Assembly: GCF_003208655.1 (NCBI RefSeq)
Contig: NZ_QKLU01000006.1
Coordinates: 1 to 64,000, forward strand
Reading direction: 5' to 3'
Source: Pedobacter nutrimenti
GTDB lineage: Bacteria > Bacteroidota > Bacteroidia > Sphingobacteriales > Sphingobacteriaceae
DNA: 64,000 nucleotides
The translations under genes were made by a program, and so were the position numbers. Shown here piece by piece: positions 42,314 through 51,463 of the stretch (positions within the stretch are counted from its first letter, which is position 1; each line of letters opens with the position of its first letter). Under the pieces are notes generated by a model. The model did not search any database, was not told the origin of the DNA, and saw only the letters and a list, made by a program, of their open reading frames with translations.

Positions 42314-44965
42314 ATGAAAAAACTGAGCTTACTCTTCTTATTAATAGCTACATGCAGTCTGGGATTTTCCCAAAGCGCGTATGAACTCAACAGTGACTGG
42401 AAATGTTTACCGCTGAAACAGGTCAAAGCCACAGGCGAACAAATTTCTGCCACTGGTTATACTTTATCCGGCTGGAAACCGGCAACTGTACCAGGTACAG
42501 TGTTAACCACCATGTTGAACAATAAAGAGGTTCCGGATCCTTTTTTCGGGATGAACAACCAGAAGATCCCGGATATTTATGTAACCGGAAGGGATTATTA
42601 TACCTATTGGTTTGTTAAAGACTTTAAGGAGGTTTTTCCGGCATCCGGACAGCAGGTGTGGCTTAATTTCAGAGGGATTAATTACAGTTGTGACATCTTT
42701 TTAAATGGTAAAAAAGTAAATAAAACGCCTTATAAAGGAATGTTCCTCCGCCGGGCTTTTAACATTAGTTCCTTGTTGAACAGGGATGGAAAAAACCGCC
42801 TGGCAGTTATCGTTTATCCTGCCGATGTCGTTGGGGATCCCAATGGCGGACAAGGGGGGGATGGGACCATTGCCAGAGGAGTAGCACCTCAATATACTGC
42901 CGGTTGGGACTGGATTCGTCCGATCAGGGATCGCAATACCGGAATATGGGATAAAGTATACATTGAAAAAACAGGTGCTGTAAAGCTAAAAAATCCTCAT
43001 GTAATCACTTATGTTCCCGGAAAAAGAACAACCCGAGGGCAACAGCAGCCGGCAAGGATCCGAATGTCTGCTGAACTGGAAAATGCGTCATCTGTAAAAG
43101 TAGAAGGAGTACTTTCCTATACGCTGGAAGGCCAGAAAATTTCGGCAAAAGTCAGTATTCCTGCAGGACAAAGTACAGAAGTTCAATTGCCTGATTTTGA
43201 GTTGAAAAACCCCCGTTTATGGTGGCCCAATGGTTATGGACAACAGGAACTTTATAAAACAAGTATTCAGTTTACCCAAAGTAACGGACAGCTTTCCGAT
43301 CAGCAGGCCCTTAGTTTTGGGGTACGGGAAATCCAGACTGAATGGAATGCCACCACCAGCAGCAGGGAAATTCTGGTTAATGGTCAGAAGATTTTTATTA
43401 AAGGGGGCAATTGGATCATTTCAGATGCGATGCTGCGCTTTTCACAGGCCAGATATGATGCTGAAATCCGGTATCATAAAGATATGAACTTAAACCTCAT
43501 CCGCATCTGGGGAGGTGCCCTGGTAGAGCGTCCGGAGTTTTATGATGCCTGTGACAGAAATGGACTACTGGTGATGCAGGATTTTTGGATGTCTGGTGAT
43601 TGTAATGGCCGTTGGCAGGATCCTTTGAAAAAAGAAGATCAGTGGACCCGAAGACAATATCCTGACGACCATCACCTTTTTCTGGAGTCTGCAACAGATA
43701 TGATAAAAATGGTTAGAAATCATGCTTCCCTTGCCATTTGGTGTGGAGGAAATGAAATTACGCCGCCTGATGATATTCTTATCCCGCTTAGGGACTCGAT
43801 TTTACCTAAATTGGACGGAACAAGGTGGTTTGTAGATTATTCCAATTCAGACCATATGTCACTGAACAATCTTGGCGGAAATGGAGACGGCCCTTATACG
43901 ATACAACCTGTCCATACCTTTTGGGAAAACAGAACTTTTCCTTTTAATTCGGAAGTTGGATCAGTTGGTGTAGGTGATTATGAGTCATTGAAAAGGTTTA
44001 TTCCTGAAAAAAATCTGATTGCACCCGAGTATACCGGAAAGGATAAACAAGGCCGGGCTGTAGAAAAGGTCGATTCGGTCTGGACTTATCATACCTACGA
44101 TGGGGTAGGTTATGAATCCTTTATTTTACCATACGGTAAGCCCGATGATGTTAAGGACTTTGCAAACAAGGCCCAGCTGGTTAATTATGACCAGTACCGT
44201 GGGCTTATTGAAGGTTTTAGTGCTCATATGTGGAGCTGGTATACGGGAGTGATTATCTGGAAAACACAAAATCCATGGACTTCAACCAGGGGACAGATGT
44301 ACGATTATTACCTGGACCCGAATGCTTGTTTGTATGGGCTGCGCGCAGGAAGTGAAATGTTACATGCCATGTACAATCCTGCAGATGGTATGGTCATGAT
44401 TGCAAATAATGGCTTTGAACAGCGTCGGGACCTGATGCTGGTGGCTACTTCCTATGACATGAAAGGAAAGTCAAAGCTGCTCAACCAGATTTTCTGCTAT
44501 GTGGAACCTTCAGCTGTGAAGAAGATCTCTTCTTTGAAACAAAGTGTGGAAGCTTTATCTGCTGAAGAAGGTTCTTTTTTATCCCTGCAATTACTGGATA
44601 AAGATAAAAAAGTATTAAGTGACAACTTTTACTGGATGGCAGATCAGAAAGGAAATTATTCTGGTTTGAATAAAATGAAAAAAGCAGAGCTTAAAATAAG
44701 CCTTCGTCAGTTAGAAAATAATAAAATTGAGGTGAACCTGTTTAATCCATCCGAAAACCCTGTTGCTTTTTTTAACCGTGTTTCTTTAGTCGATCAGGCG
44801 ACAAAAGAGCGGATACTACCGGCTTTTTATGACCAGAATTATATTTCTTTGCCCCCTGGAACAGAGAAAAAGATTATAATTGAATACCGGCCTGAAAATG
44901 GAAAGAGCTATGGGGTAACGGTTTCGGGATGGAACGTAGATGCTGTTTATACAGGATTGAAATAG
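42314..44965 (+). CDS. Glycoside hydrolase family 2 enzyme, beta-mannosidase type
   Basis: This 883-residue secreted enzyme has a signal peptide (1-20, ending LGFSQ), a sugar-binding jelly roll, an Ig-like domain and a TIM barrel. Predicted acid/base is E481 (IWCGGNEITPP) and nucleophile E547 (NSEVGSVG). The segment RIWGGALVERPEFYDACDRN matches the GH2 branch containing mannosylglycoprotein endo-beta-mannosidases and exo-beta-glucosaminidases. Given the GH92 and GH125 neighbours, cleavage of the Man-beta-1,4-GlcNAc core of N-glycans is the preferred reading. Its ATG directly follows the GH92 stop, showing tight coupling. Confidence 0.88.
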   Translation: MKKLSLLFLLIATCSLGFSQSAYELNSDWKCLPLKQVKATGEQISATGYTLSGWKPATVPGTVLTTMLNNKEVPDPFFGMNNQKIPDIYVTGRDYYTYWFVKDFKEVFPASGQQVWLNFRGINYSCDIFLNGKKVNKTPYKGMFLRRAFNISSLLNRDGKNRLAVIVYPADVVGDPNGGQGGDGTIARGVAPQYTAGWDWIRPIRDRNTGIWDKVYIEKTGAVKLKNPHVITYVPGKRTTRGQQQPARIRMSAELENASSVKVEGVLSYTLEGQKISAKVSIPAGQSTEVQLPDFELKNPRLWWPNGYGQQELYKTSIQFTQSNGQLSDQQALSFGVREIQTEWNATTSSREILVNGQKIFIKGGNWIISDAMLRFSQARYDAEIRYHKDMNLNLIRIWGGALVERPEFYDACDRNGLLVMQDFWMSGDCNGRWQDPLKKEDQWTRRQYPDDHHLFLESATDMIKMVRNHASLAIWCGGNEITPPDDILIPLRDSILPKLDGTRWFVDYSNSDHMSLNNLGGNGDGPYTIQPVHTFWENRTFPFNSEVGSVGVGDYESLKRFIPEKNLIAPEYTGKDKQGRAVEKVDSVWTYHTYDGVGYESFILPYGKPDDVKDFANKAQLVNYDQYRGLIEGFSAHMWSWYTGVIIWKTQNPWTSTRGQMYDYYLDPNACLYGLRAGSEMLHAMYNPADGMVMIANNGFEQRRDLMLVATSYDMKGKSKLLNQIFCYVEPSAVKKISSLKQSVEALSAEEGSFLSLQLLDKDKKVLSDNFYWMADQKGNYSGLNKMKKAELKISLRQLENNKIEVNLFNPSENPVAFFNRVSLVDQATKERILPAFYDQNYISLPPGTEKKIIIEYRPENGKSYGVTVSGWNVDAVYTGLK

Positions 44966-44972
44966 ATTTGCA

Positions 44973-45036
44973 ATTGAATCCAATAAAAAAAGCCCTGAAC
45001 TTTCAAAGGTTCAGGGCTTTTTTTATTGGATTCAAT
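44973..45036. terminator. Bidirectional terminator, 28-bp perfect inverted repeat
   Basis: Arms at 44973-45000 and 45009-45036 are perfectly complementary over 28 bp with an 8-nt loop. They contain 7-base A and T tracts and an AGCCCTGAAC core. It lies between the convergent GH2 and EamA genes and can end transcription from both sides. Confidence 0.9.
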
Positions 45037-45045
45037 GTTCCCTAG

Positions 45046-45993
45046 TCAGGATGTAGCCAGTTTGTTTTGTTTGTATTTGGCAAGATTGATGAGTAAAACA
45101 CTGGCTAGAATAATAAACAGGCCCAGGACCTGTATCAGACTAATTTTTTCTGTTGTAAACAACAAGCTTAATAAAACTGCAACAACCGGATTGACATAGG
45201 CGTAGGTGCTGACCTGTGTGGCCGGCCTGACGGTAAGCAACCAGACATAAGCACTAAAGGCGGCAATCGAGCCAAATAAAATCAGGTAAATAATCGAAAG
45301 CCAGGCTTCAGCTGGGACCTCAGACCATTGAAAATGTTTGTGTTCTGCATTCAGCAAGCTGCCCAGCAGAAAGGCAAAACCAGCAGCCAGCATTTGCCAT
45401 GCGGTTCCGGCCGACACAGAAATTTTGTTGTCGGCATGATGTTTTGAATACAAAGAACCTGCAGCCCAGCCTATAGGTCCAATGACCAGCAAGCACATTG
45501 AAATGATTTGGAAAGTACTTTGAGGTGTATTCAGGGTTTGAAGAAGCTGCTCTCCGAATAAAAAAATAACCCCAATAAAACCAACGATAAGACCAGCAAC
45601 AGTAGATTTGCTCCGTAAGTTTTCTCCCCATTTTGGTTTATCCAGAATGACGAACCAAATGGCTGCAGAGGCTACCATAATGGCAACCAGTCCACTGGGG
45701 ATCACCTGTTCTACCCAAATGACGATGCCATTGCCCACACCCAACATCAGCAAGCCGCTGACAACAGCTGTTTTGATGCTTTTACGGTCAAATACATTTT
45801 CTCCCCTCAATTTGCACCAGCTCATTAAAATGAGCCCTGCCAATATAAAACGGAAAGCACCCAGTATAAAAGGAGGAAAGCCTGTGAGTGCTTTTTGGAT
45901 GAAAAAATAGGTGGAACCCCATACAATGTAAACGGTGGCAAATGCCACATAAACTAAAATAGGAGAAGCGGTTTTTGTAGAGCTGGACATCAT
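45046..45993 (-). CDS. EamA/DMT-family transporter
   Basis: This 315-residue inner-membrane protein has ten hydrophobic segments and two EamA repeats (about 15-145 and 165-305). VWGSTYFFIQKALTGFPPF in helix 1 and PVVAVLLSLLFTTEKIS near the end are typical of the drug/metabolite transporter superfamily, YedA-like group. It starts 9 bp after the Lrp regulator gene on the same strand, which suggests export of an amino acid or related metabolite under Lrp control. Substrate not determined. Confidence 0.88.
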   Translation of the reverse strand: MMSSSTKTASPILVYVAFATVYIVWGSTYFFIQKALTGFPPFILGAFRFILAGLILMSWCKLRGENVFDRKSIKTAVVSGLLMLGVGNGIVIWVEQVIPSGLVAIMVASAAIWFVILDKPKWGENLRSKSTVAGLIVGFIGVIFLFGEQLLQTLNTPQSTFQIISMCLLVIGPIGWAAGSLYSKHHADNKISVSAGTAWQMLAAGFAFLLGSLLNAEHKHFQWSEVPAEAWLSIIYLILFGSIAAFSAYVWLLTVRPATQVSTYAYVNPVVAVLLSLLFTTEKISLIQVLGLFIILASVLLINLAKYKQNKLATS

Positions 45994-46002
45994 TAGGCGT
46001 AT

Positions 46003-46482
46003 TTAGTTTTCAGGAATTTTTAACTGTTGCTGTTCTTTTAAAGTTTCCAGAACAATGGTGGTCCGTATAGAGAGTATGTTTTTGATTTTGCTAAAGGAGT
46101 TGCGCATCAGGGCCATTAAAGAGGCAGAATCGGATGTTCTTACCTTAACCAGATAACAATCTTCACCTGCAATAATGTGTACTTCCTGGACCTCTTCAAT
46201 TTTTGCCAACTCTTTTGCTGTATCCGCACAGCCAATACTATCGGATGCTTTTAATGAAATGAAAGCCAGGAGCTTCAGGTCTACTGCGGCCGGATTAATC
46301 CGGGTGGTGTATTGAACAATGACGCCCCTTTGTTCCAGTTTTTTGACGCGCTCTAAAATGGCAGAAGGCGCCATTTCCAGGTCTTTCGCAATTTGAACAT
46401 TGGATATCCTGGCGTTTTCCTGCATCAGCCTTAAAATGGCCAGGTCAACTTTGTCTAAAGAAAAATTGTTTTCGACTATCAT
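46003..46482 (-). CDS. Lrp/AsnC-family transcriptional regulator
   Basis: This 159-residue protein has an N-terminal helix-turn-helix (about 10-65, LDKVDLAILRLMQENARISN) and a C-terminal RAM/AsnC ligand domain (about 75-150, VQEVHIIAGEDCYLVKV). Members bind amino acids and form octamers that wrap DNA. It is the first gene of a pair with the EamA transporter (9-bp gap) and is divergent from a second DMT exporter of RhtA type, so it probably controls both. An AT-rich palindrome GAATTATATTC at 46505-46515 in the shared promoter region could be a binding site. Confidence 0.92.
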   Translation of the reverse strand: MIVENNFSLDKVDLAILRLMQENARISNVQIAKDLEMAPSAILERVKKLEQRGVIVQYTTRINPAAVDLKLLAFISLKASDSIGCADTAKELAKIEEVQEVHIIAGEDCYLVKVRTSDSASLMALMRNSFSKIKNILSIRTTIVLETLKEQQQLKIPEN

Positions 46483-46546
46483 TCTGTAAATATATTAATT
46501 TTCTGAATTATATTCATTTTTTTATTAAAAATTATGTTTTTTGTTC

Positions 46547-46554
46547 TATATTTG
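46547..46554 (+). promoter_or_regulatory. Candidate rhtA-like promoter -7 box
   Basis: TATATTTG matches TAnnTTTG. It would give a leader of roughly 90 nt before the exporter's ATG. Confidence 0.4.
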
Positions 46555-46572
46555 TAGCCTGAGCTGAAATAC

Positions 46573-46616
46573 TTCGGGCGCTTATCTGTCGCCCTGAACA
46601 GGAAACATCGCTGTTC
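46573..46616 (+). promoter_or_regulatory. Leader with two neighbouring stem-loops upstream of the RhtA-like gene
   Basis: GGGCG (46576-46580) pairs with CGCCC (46590-46594), and GAACAG (46596-46601) pairs with CTGTTC (46611-46616). The second stem begins within the flank of the first, so extended forms would compete. No match to a known riboswitch is recognised. Confidence 0.35.
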
Positions 46617-46652
46617 GGTCCGGATCTATTTGTACCTTTAAAAAAATATCCA

Positions 46653-47507
46653 ATGAAAAAAAAACTCCTTGATCTGCCACCATTGCCAGCTGTCTTTTTA
46701 GCCATCATCAGTGTGCAGGCGGGAGCCGCAATTGCAAAAGGTCTGTTTCCTGTCTTGGGTGCTGCGGCTACGGCCTCCCTACGCATTGGTCTTTCTGCTA
46801 TTATTCTGTTGGCGGTGAACCGTCCTAAGCTCGGTAACCTGACTTCTGTTCAATGGAAAGCAGTTATTCCTTATGGGTTATGTCTGGGCGCCATGAATTT
46901 TATATTTTATATGGCCATTAAAAGAATTCCTCTTGGACTTGGGGTAACACTCGAATTTATGGGCCCCTTAATGGTCGCTATTTTTGGTTCAAGACGTTTG
47001 ATGGATTATTTATGGATATTGCTCGCTGGTGCAGGGATTGCTTTAATTGCTCCATGGACGACATCCGGAATTGATCCTGTTGGAGTCGCATTGGCCCTGT
47101 TGGCTGGTGCATTCTGGGGCGGATATATTGTCATGGGGGGCAAAATTTCAAGATTGATGAAAGGAAGTGACGCAGTAAGTGTTGGGATGATTTTTGCGAC
47201 CCTATTGATCCTGCCCTTTGGAATTGAGGGTGGAGGCTTTGCGCGGTTGAGCCCGGCACTCCTTTTGTCTGCCCTTGCCCTTGCCTTGTTGTCCAGTGCC
47301 ATTCCCTTTACCCTGGAGATGAAAGCGCTGCGTCAAATACCGGCAAGAACTTTTAGCATCCTGATGAGTCTGGAACCTGCTATTGCAGCATTGTGTGGTT
47401 TGCTTTTTTTACATGAACACCTTTCTTTTAAAGAATGGCTTGCTGTGGCCCTGGTTGTCATTGCAAGTGGAGGGGCCACCTTAACGGCAAGAAAACCAGC
47501 TTTGTAA
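46653..47507 (+). CDS. RhtA-like DMT-family amino-acid exporter
   Basis: This 284-residue inner-membrane protein has ten hydrophobic segments and two EamA repeats. It resembles E. coli RhtA (threonine/homoserine exporter) along its length, e.g. ISVQAGAAIAKGLFPVLG, RIPLGLGVTLEFMGPL, and SLEPAIAALCGLLFLHE near the C-terminus. It is divergent from the Lrp regulator gene with a 170-bp shared promoter region. Export of threonine, homoserine or a related amino acid is inferred from the family and context. Confidence 0.87.
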   Translation: MKKKLLDLPPLPAVFLAIISVQAGAAIAKGLFPVLGAAATASLRIGLSAIILLAVNRPKLGNLTSVQWKAVIPYGLCLGAMNFIFYMAIKRIPLGLGVTLEFMGPLMVAIFGSRRLMDYLWILLAGAGIALIAPWTTSGIDPVGVALALLAGAFWGGYIVMGGKISRLMKGSDAVSVGMIFATLLILPFGIEGGGFARLSPALLLSALALALLSSAIPFTLEMKALRQIPARTFSILMSLEPAIAALCGLLFLHEHLSFKEWLAVALVVIASGGATLTARKPAL

Positions 47508-47660
47508 TAAAAAAAATATTTTATTTTTCTTGAAATCCTTGTTTTTTGCCATGAAAAGGGCTGTGTGGATGATTTGTTTAAAATAAGGAGCAGCAGGGGT
47601 GCAACCTGTTGCTGTTAAAGCGGGTCTTATCCTTGAATTTGTAAAACAAAAATTAGGGAT

Positions 47661-48257
47661 ATGAAAAATTTAATTAAAAGATGGTTAACCGTAATGGCAG
47701 CAGTTGCCGTTTTCACATCTGCCAGCTTAGCGGCCCCTGTTACTGATACTTTAAAACATCAGCAAAATACAGAAATTGATATGATTATCCTCCGCGGGAA
47801 TGTGAGGGTTTATCTGATACAGAAAATACAGGGTTCTATGAAAATCGTTACCAGTAGAACTGCTGAGGAGTTAACAGTTACTAAAAGAGGGGAAAAGCTG
47901 CTGATCAACTCAGAACAAAACGAGCCTGTGGTGCTGTACATTTACCTTAAAAATCTGAAAAGAATTGAGGCTTCAAATACGGCAGTTGTAAGGACAAGTG
48001 GAAATTTTAACCTGAAGCTCCTGCAGGTCATATTGCATGACGGGGCCAGGGCAGAACTCAATATCCATACCGAAGCGCTGTACACCCAGCTCAAAGATCA
48101 ATCTAAACTACACTTAGCAGGTTCAACGGAGGAGCATGTTCTGGTCAGGGGTAAGGTTTCCAATCTGAAGATGGAAAAGTTTAGTGCATTAAAAACAGAT
48201 ACGATTCCTTACCAGTTGTTGTTGGCAGATGAAAAATTAGCTGGACAGGTCCATTAA
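47661..48257 (+). CDS. Secreted GIN/DUF2807-like beta-helix protein
   Basis: This 198-residue protein has a signal peptide (1-25, ending SLAAP) and a body of short repeated beta turns (RGNVRVYLIQ, EASNTAVVRTSG, LHDGARAELNI, LKDQSKLHLAGS) that resembles the putative auto-transporter adhesin head GIN domain (DUF2807). Such proteins are common and poorly understood in Bacteroidota. It is transcribed alone, 153 bp after the RhtA-like gene. No function can be stated beyond secretion and a probable right-handed beta-helix. Confidence 0.65.
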   Translation: MKNLIKRWLTVMAAVAVFTSASLAAPVTDTLKHQQNTEIDMIILRGNVRVYLIQKIQGSMKIVTSRTAEELTVTKRGEKLLINSEQNEPVVLYIYLKNLKRIEASNTAVVRTSGNFNLKLLQVILHDGARAELNIHTEALYTQLKDQSKLHLAGSTEEHVLVRGKVSNLKMEKFSALKTDTIPYQLLLADEKLAGQVH

Positions 48258-48385
48258 GTTAGCCAAAAAACATCATTTATTTAAAACAGAATTACATTTC
48301 CTTCGGGCTTGTGGTTCTGTTTGTAGCGTTTTTAGAAAAGGGGCCGTTTAGGCAGTTAAAAAACCTTTAGAAACCCTTTAATAAC

Positions 48386-49102
48386 ATGATGATGACTTTA
48401 TTTGCAAAATCGATTTCAAGATCCCTTCACCCAGTATTGACCGGTCTGGCCTTAGCCCTAGGCAGTCTGTTGTTTCAATCCTGTTCCAAAGACCAGGCGC
48501 CCGATGTTAAGGGCTCCTCCCTTACGGTTGTAAATGCATCCCCGACTATGGCTACCTATAACTTTTACCTGAATGACCAGAAGGCAAATGGGGCGGCTGC
48601 CTTGCCTTTTGCAGGGGCTGTTTCTCCAAAGGTATGGCAATCAGGAGCCTATAAAGCTAAGTTTACCATTGCGAGCAATACCGAAAGTGTGATCACTAAA
48701 GACATCAGTCTTGCTCCTGATAAGGCTTACAGTCTTTTTTTAATTGATAAAGCAGACAAACTAGATTATCTGCTGATCAATGACGATCTGAGCAAAACCG
48801 GAGAAAAAGCCTTTGTCCGCTTTATCAATTTATCTCCCGATGCGGCTTCTCTTGATCTGGCAGTGAAGGGCGGAGCGGTACTTATTGGTGATAAAGTTTA
48901 TAAAGCCAGCAGTGCGTTCACAGAAGTTGACCCCAAGGACTATGTATTTGAGATCAGGGATAAGGCGACAGGAACAGTGAAAGGTGCTGCTTTAGCCAGT
49001 ATTACTTTGGCCAAAGGGAAATATTATACAGTGACTGCCCTGGGGCTGCTTCAGCCGACAGGGACTGACCAGGCCTTTACCGGAAAAGTTTTCCCCTACT
49101 AA
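48386..49102 (+). CDS. DUF4397-domain lipoprotein
   Basis: This 238-residue protein has a lipoprotein signal with C33 in LLFQSCSKD. DUF4397 features are visible: LTVVNASPTMATYNFYLND near the N-terminus and FVRFINLSPDAASLDLAVKG in the centre, each an Ig-like beta unit. Such lipoproteins are frequent in Bacteroidota and have no firm role. It starts 128 bp after the GIN-type gene and converges on the GNAT gene. Confidence 0.78.
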   Translation: MMMTLFAKSISRSLHPVLTGLALALGSLLFQSCSKDQAPDVKGSSLTVVNASPTMATYNFYLNDQKANGAAALPFAGAVSPKVWQSGAYKAKFTIASNTESVITKDISLAPDKAYSLFLIDKADKLDYLLINDDLSKTGEKAFVRFINLSPDAASLDLAVKGGAVLIGDKVYKASSAFTEVDPKDYVFEIRDKATGTVKGAALASITLAKGKYYTVTALGLLQPTGTDQAFTGKVFPY

Positions 49103-49143
49103 AAAAGATGCGGGCATGACCTCCCTATGCGTAAGTCATGCCC
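49101..49143 (-). terminator. Terminator of the GNAT gene
   Basis: GGGCATGAC (49112-49120) pairs with GTCATGCCC (49135-49143). On the minus strand a T run (49106-49101) follows. The stem overlaps the last codons of the GNAT gene. Confidence 0.55.
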
Positions 49144-49970
49144 ATTTCAAATATGCTGATGAAGCGTTCTAATCCAAGTTTTTCAAAAAATATCCAGGCG
49201 CCGGTATCGGTTTCATTATAATTAATGAAATTGATGCTGCCTGTTTGGCTTTTCTGGTTCATATACCGAAATAATGCTGTTCCTACACCTTTTCTTCTAT
49301 ATTCAGGCTGCACTGCAAATTGTTTGATCCGGCCGTTTACCGGATCCATCACAGCATAACCCGTCAATTCCGACCCAATGTAAGCTCCGGCCAGAATATA
49401 CTGCTCCATTGCCCTGCACACAGCAGGTGTAGAATTTTGCCAGGTCGGTTCAATGTCCCTGAAAGATTCCAGTATTGTCCAGTCTGGATCAGTCATTGGT
49501 GCCACCAGAATCCCTGCGGCCGGTTCTCCGGTAACAATCCCTTTAAAACAACCACATTTTCTCAAAATCTGAAAGCCGGTTTTCTCATAACTGCGTATGG
49601 CTTTTTCATTGCCTTCAATAACCTCCAGTAAATGATGCGTGTAACCGGCATTTTTCAGCAGGGGAGAAATAAATTCATACATTTTTTGAGGAAGTCTTTG
49701 GCCTCTTTGATCCGGAACTACGCCAGTCCCCCCATTGTACACAAGCTGTTTGCCGCCGATGGTATCCAGACCATTTAAAATAAAGCCGACAAGTTTTCCA
49801 TTTTCAAATGCCCCAGCGGAATAAGCAAGGGAGATGTTCTCTGATTTTAGCTTTATGGCCATGGCTTGCTCACTGAGCTGGAATTTAATCATGTAATCAG
49901 AAAAAGCAAGGTTAAAAACGGTGGTCAGTTCGGCTAAATTTTGGTCCTCAAGGGTGTTGAAGGTAATCAT
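49125..49970 (-). CDS. Tandem GNAT-family N-acetyltransferase
   Basis: This 281-residue cytosolic protein has two GNAT folds. The first (about 1-140) shows VPDQRGQRLPQKMYE, an acetyl-CoA loop, and YEKTGFQILRKC; the second (about 150-281) shows FAVQPEYRRKGVGTALFRYM with the R/Q-x-x-G-x-G/A motif and FFEKLGLERF. The substrate, small molecule or protein, is not known. It is transcribed alone between unrelated genes and its terminator overlaps its 3' end. Confidence 0.82.
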   Translation of the reverse strand: MITFNTLEDQNLAELTTVFNLAFSDYMIKFQLSEQAMAIKLKSENISLAYSAGAFENGKLVGFILNGLDTIGGKQLVYNGGTGVVPDQRGQRLPQKMYEFISPLLKNAGYTHHLLEVIEGNEKAIRSYEKTGFQILRKCGCFKGIVTGEPAAGILVAPMTDPDWTILESFRDIEPTWQNSTPAVCRAMEQYILAGAYIGSELTGYAVMDPVNGRIKQFAVQPEYRRKGVGTALFRYMNQKSQTGSINFINYNETDTGAWIFFEKLGLERFISIFEMGMTYA

Positions 49971-50067
49971 GGGTGTAAATCTTAAGTATTTAATTGATGT
50001 ACTAAAGATATGTATCGAACTACATAAATGAAAAATTTAATTTAATTCCAGGAGTCGTTCTGATGTA

Positions 50068-50079
50068 TAAAACGTTTAA
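50068..50079. promoter_or_regulatory. LacI-type operator candidate upstream of the alpha/beta hydrolase gene
   Basis: TAAAACGTTTAA is an 11-of-12 match to the perfect palindrome TAAAACGTTTTA at 52721-52732. Its centre is CpG, as in operators of the LacI family. It lies 53 bp before the hydrolase start. Confidence 0.5.
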
Positions 50080-50132
50080 TAAAAGGGTAGTTGAGTTGAT
50101 GCCCGTTTTTACGGATCTTTTATTTTTGAACA

Positions 50133-51344
50133 ATGCATGAGTGTATTAAAGTCAATCTGGTCCTTATTCTGTTGTGGTGTAGTTATACCCGTAGTTATGG
50201 ACAGTTTAAAGGAAGCCTTTGGGATGTAAAGGAAATTGCTGAAAAGCCCTTTTACAAAACTGTTTCAAGTGATTCTGCCATAGGAATGATTTATCAGGGA
50301 CTTTCTTATAAAGGACATCGTAAAAATATTTTCGCCTGGTATGCCAGTCCGGCAACTATAAAGGGAAAGCAGTCAGAAAATCACCAATTTCCGGCTGTAG
50401 TGCTTGTACATGGTGGTGGTGGGACTGCATTTAAGCAATGGGCGATTCTTTGGGCAAAAAAAGGTTACGCGGCCATTGCAATGGACTTAAGAGGAAATGA
50501 TGCGGATAAAAAACATATAGAAGGTGGATTTGAAGAACCTGATGGAAAAACGCCCTATTTTACGATTCCATCAGACCTGAGGGATAGCTGGATGTATCAG
50601 GCTGTTGCGGATGTAATCCTGGCGCATAATCTGATCCGAAGCTTTCCTGAAGTCGACAGCAACAGAACAGCGCTAACCGGGATCAGTTGGGGTGGAATCA
50701 TTACCACATTGCTGGCGGGTCTTGATGACCGTTTTAAAGCGGCTGTCCCTGTATATGGTTGCGGTTATCTTTTTTACGATACTGCAATGAAAAAGGACCT
50801 GGATCTTTTATCTGATCAGGATAAAGACCAATGGATCAGAGCTTTTGATCCTTCCAGATACCTTGGTCGGTCTAAAATGCCCGTGCTGTTTATCAATGGT
50901 ACAAATGACGGACATTTTTTTCTGGACGCCTATGCCAGGACTTATCGGTTGGCTACAAAAAAAAGCTTATCTATTAAAATCGGGCTTAAACACAACCATG
51001 CGCATGGCTGGGGAAATCAAGAAATCTATGATTTTATTGGGCATGAACTGAATGGAACCCCTGCGCTCCCTGTCTTTGGTCCTTTGAAAACCACAAAAAA
51101 AGAAATAACTGTTCAGATCAGTTCTCCGGTTCCGCTCCGTCAGGCCTTTTTAAATTATACCCTGGACCATAATTCTCCTTGGAAAGCTAAACAATGGGAA
51201 AAGAAGCCGGTCAGGATTGAAAACCAGCACCTTTTCCTGGAAAAACCTTCTAAAGAGACTCTCGCCTGGTTTCTTTCTGTTGAAGACGAAAGAGGACTGG
51301 AAGTTTCCTCCGAAATTCAATTTGGCACTTCAGAGCCGGAATAA
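50133..51344 (+). CDS. Secreted alpha/beta hydrolase (dienelactone-hydrolase / acetylxylan-esterase-like)
   Basis: This 403-residue protein has a signal sequence (1-24, ending SYGQ) and an alpha/beta-hydrolase fold. The oxyanion region is HGGGG (93-97), nucleophile S185 in GISWGG, acid D259 in NGTNDGHF, and base histidine among H287, H289, H291 (KHNHAHGW). The C-terminal 100 residues form an Ig-like region. Similar proteins sit in polysaccharide loci and may remove acyl groups from the glycan. It lies ahead of the LacI/GH125/GH92 genes and shares a CpG-centred palindrome with the GH125 promoter, so it is probably part of that regulon. Confidence 0.78.
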   Translation: MHECIKVNLVLILLWCSYTRSYGQFKGSLWDVKEIAEKPFYKTVSSDSAIGMIYQGLSYKGHRKNIFAWYASPATIKGKQSENHQFPAVVLVHGGGGTAFKQWAILWAKKGYAAIAMDLRGNDADKKHIEGGFEEPDGKTPYFTIPSDLRDSWMYQAVADVILAHNLIRSFPEVDSNRTALTGISWGGIITTLLAGLDDRFKAAVPVYGCGYLFYDTAMKKDLDLLSDQDKDQWIRAFDPSRYLGRSKMPVLFINGTNDGHFFLDAYARTYRLATKKSLSIKIGLKHNHAHGWGNQEIYDFIGHELNGTPALPVFGPLKTTKKEITVQISSPVPLRQAFLNYTLDHNSPWKAKQWEKKPVRIENQHLFLEKPSKETLAWFLSVEDERGLEVSSEIQFGTSEPE

Positions 51345-51463
51345 GATCTGAATGTCAGAAAATAAACCATAATAATTTATAGCTTTGGTAAAGATCTTTA
51401 CATAAAAATCAAACAAATGAAATAGGTGAAGGTTTCTTCTAAAATTGACTATAAAGCATTAAA

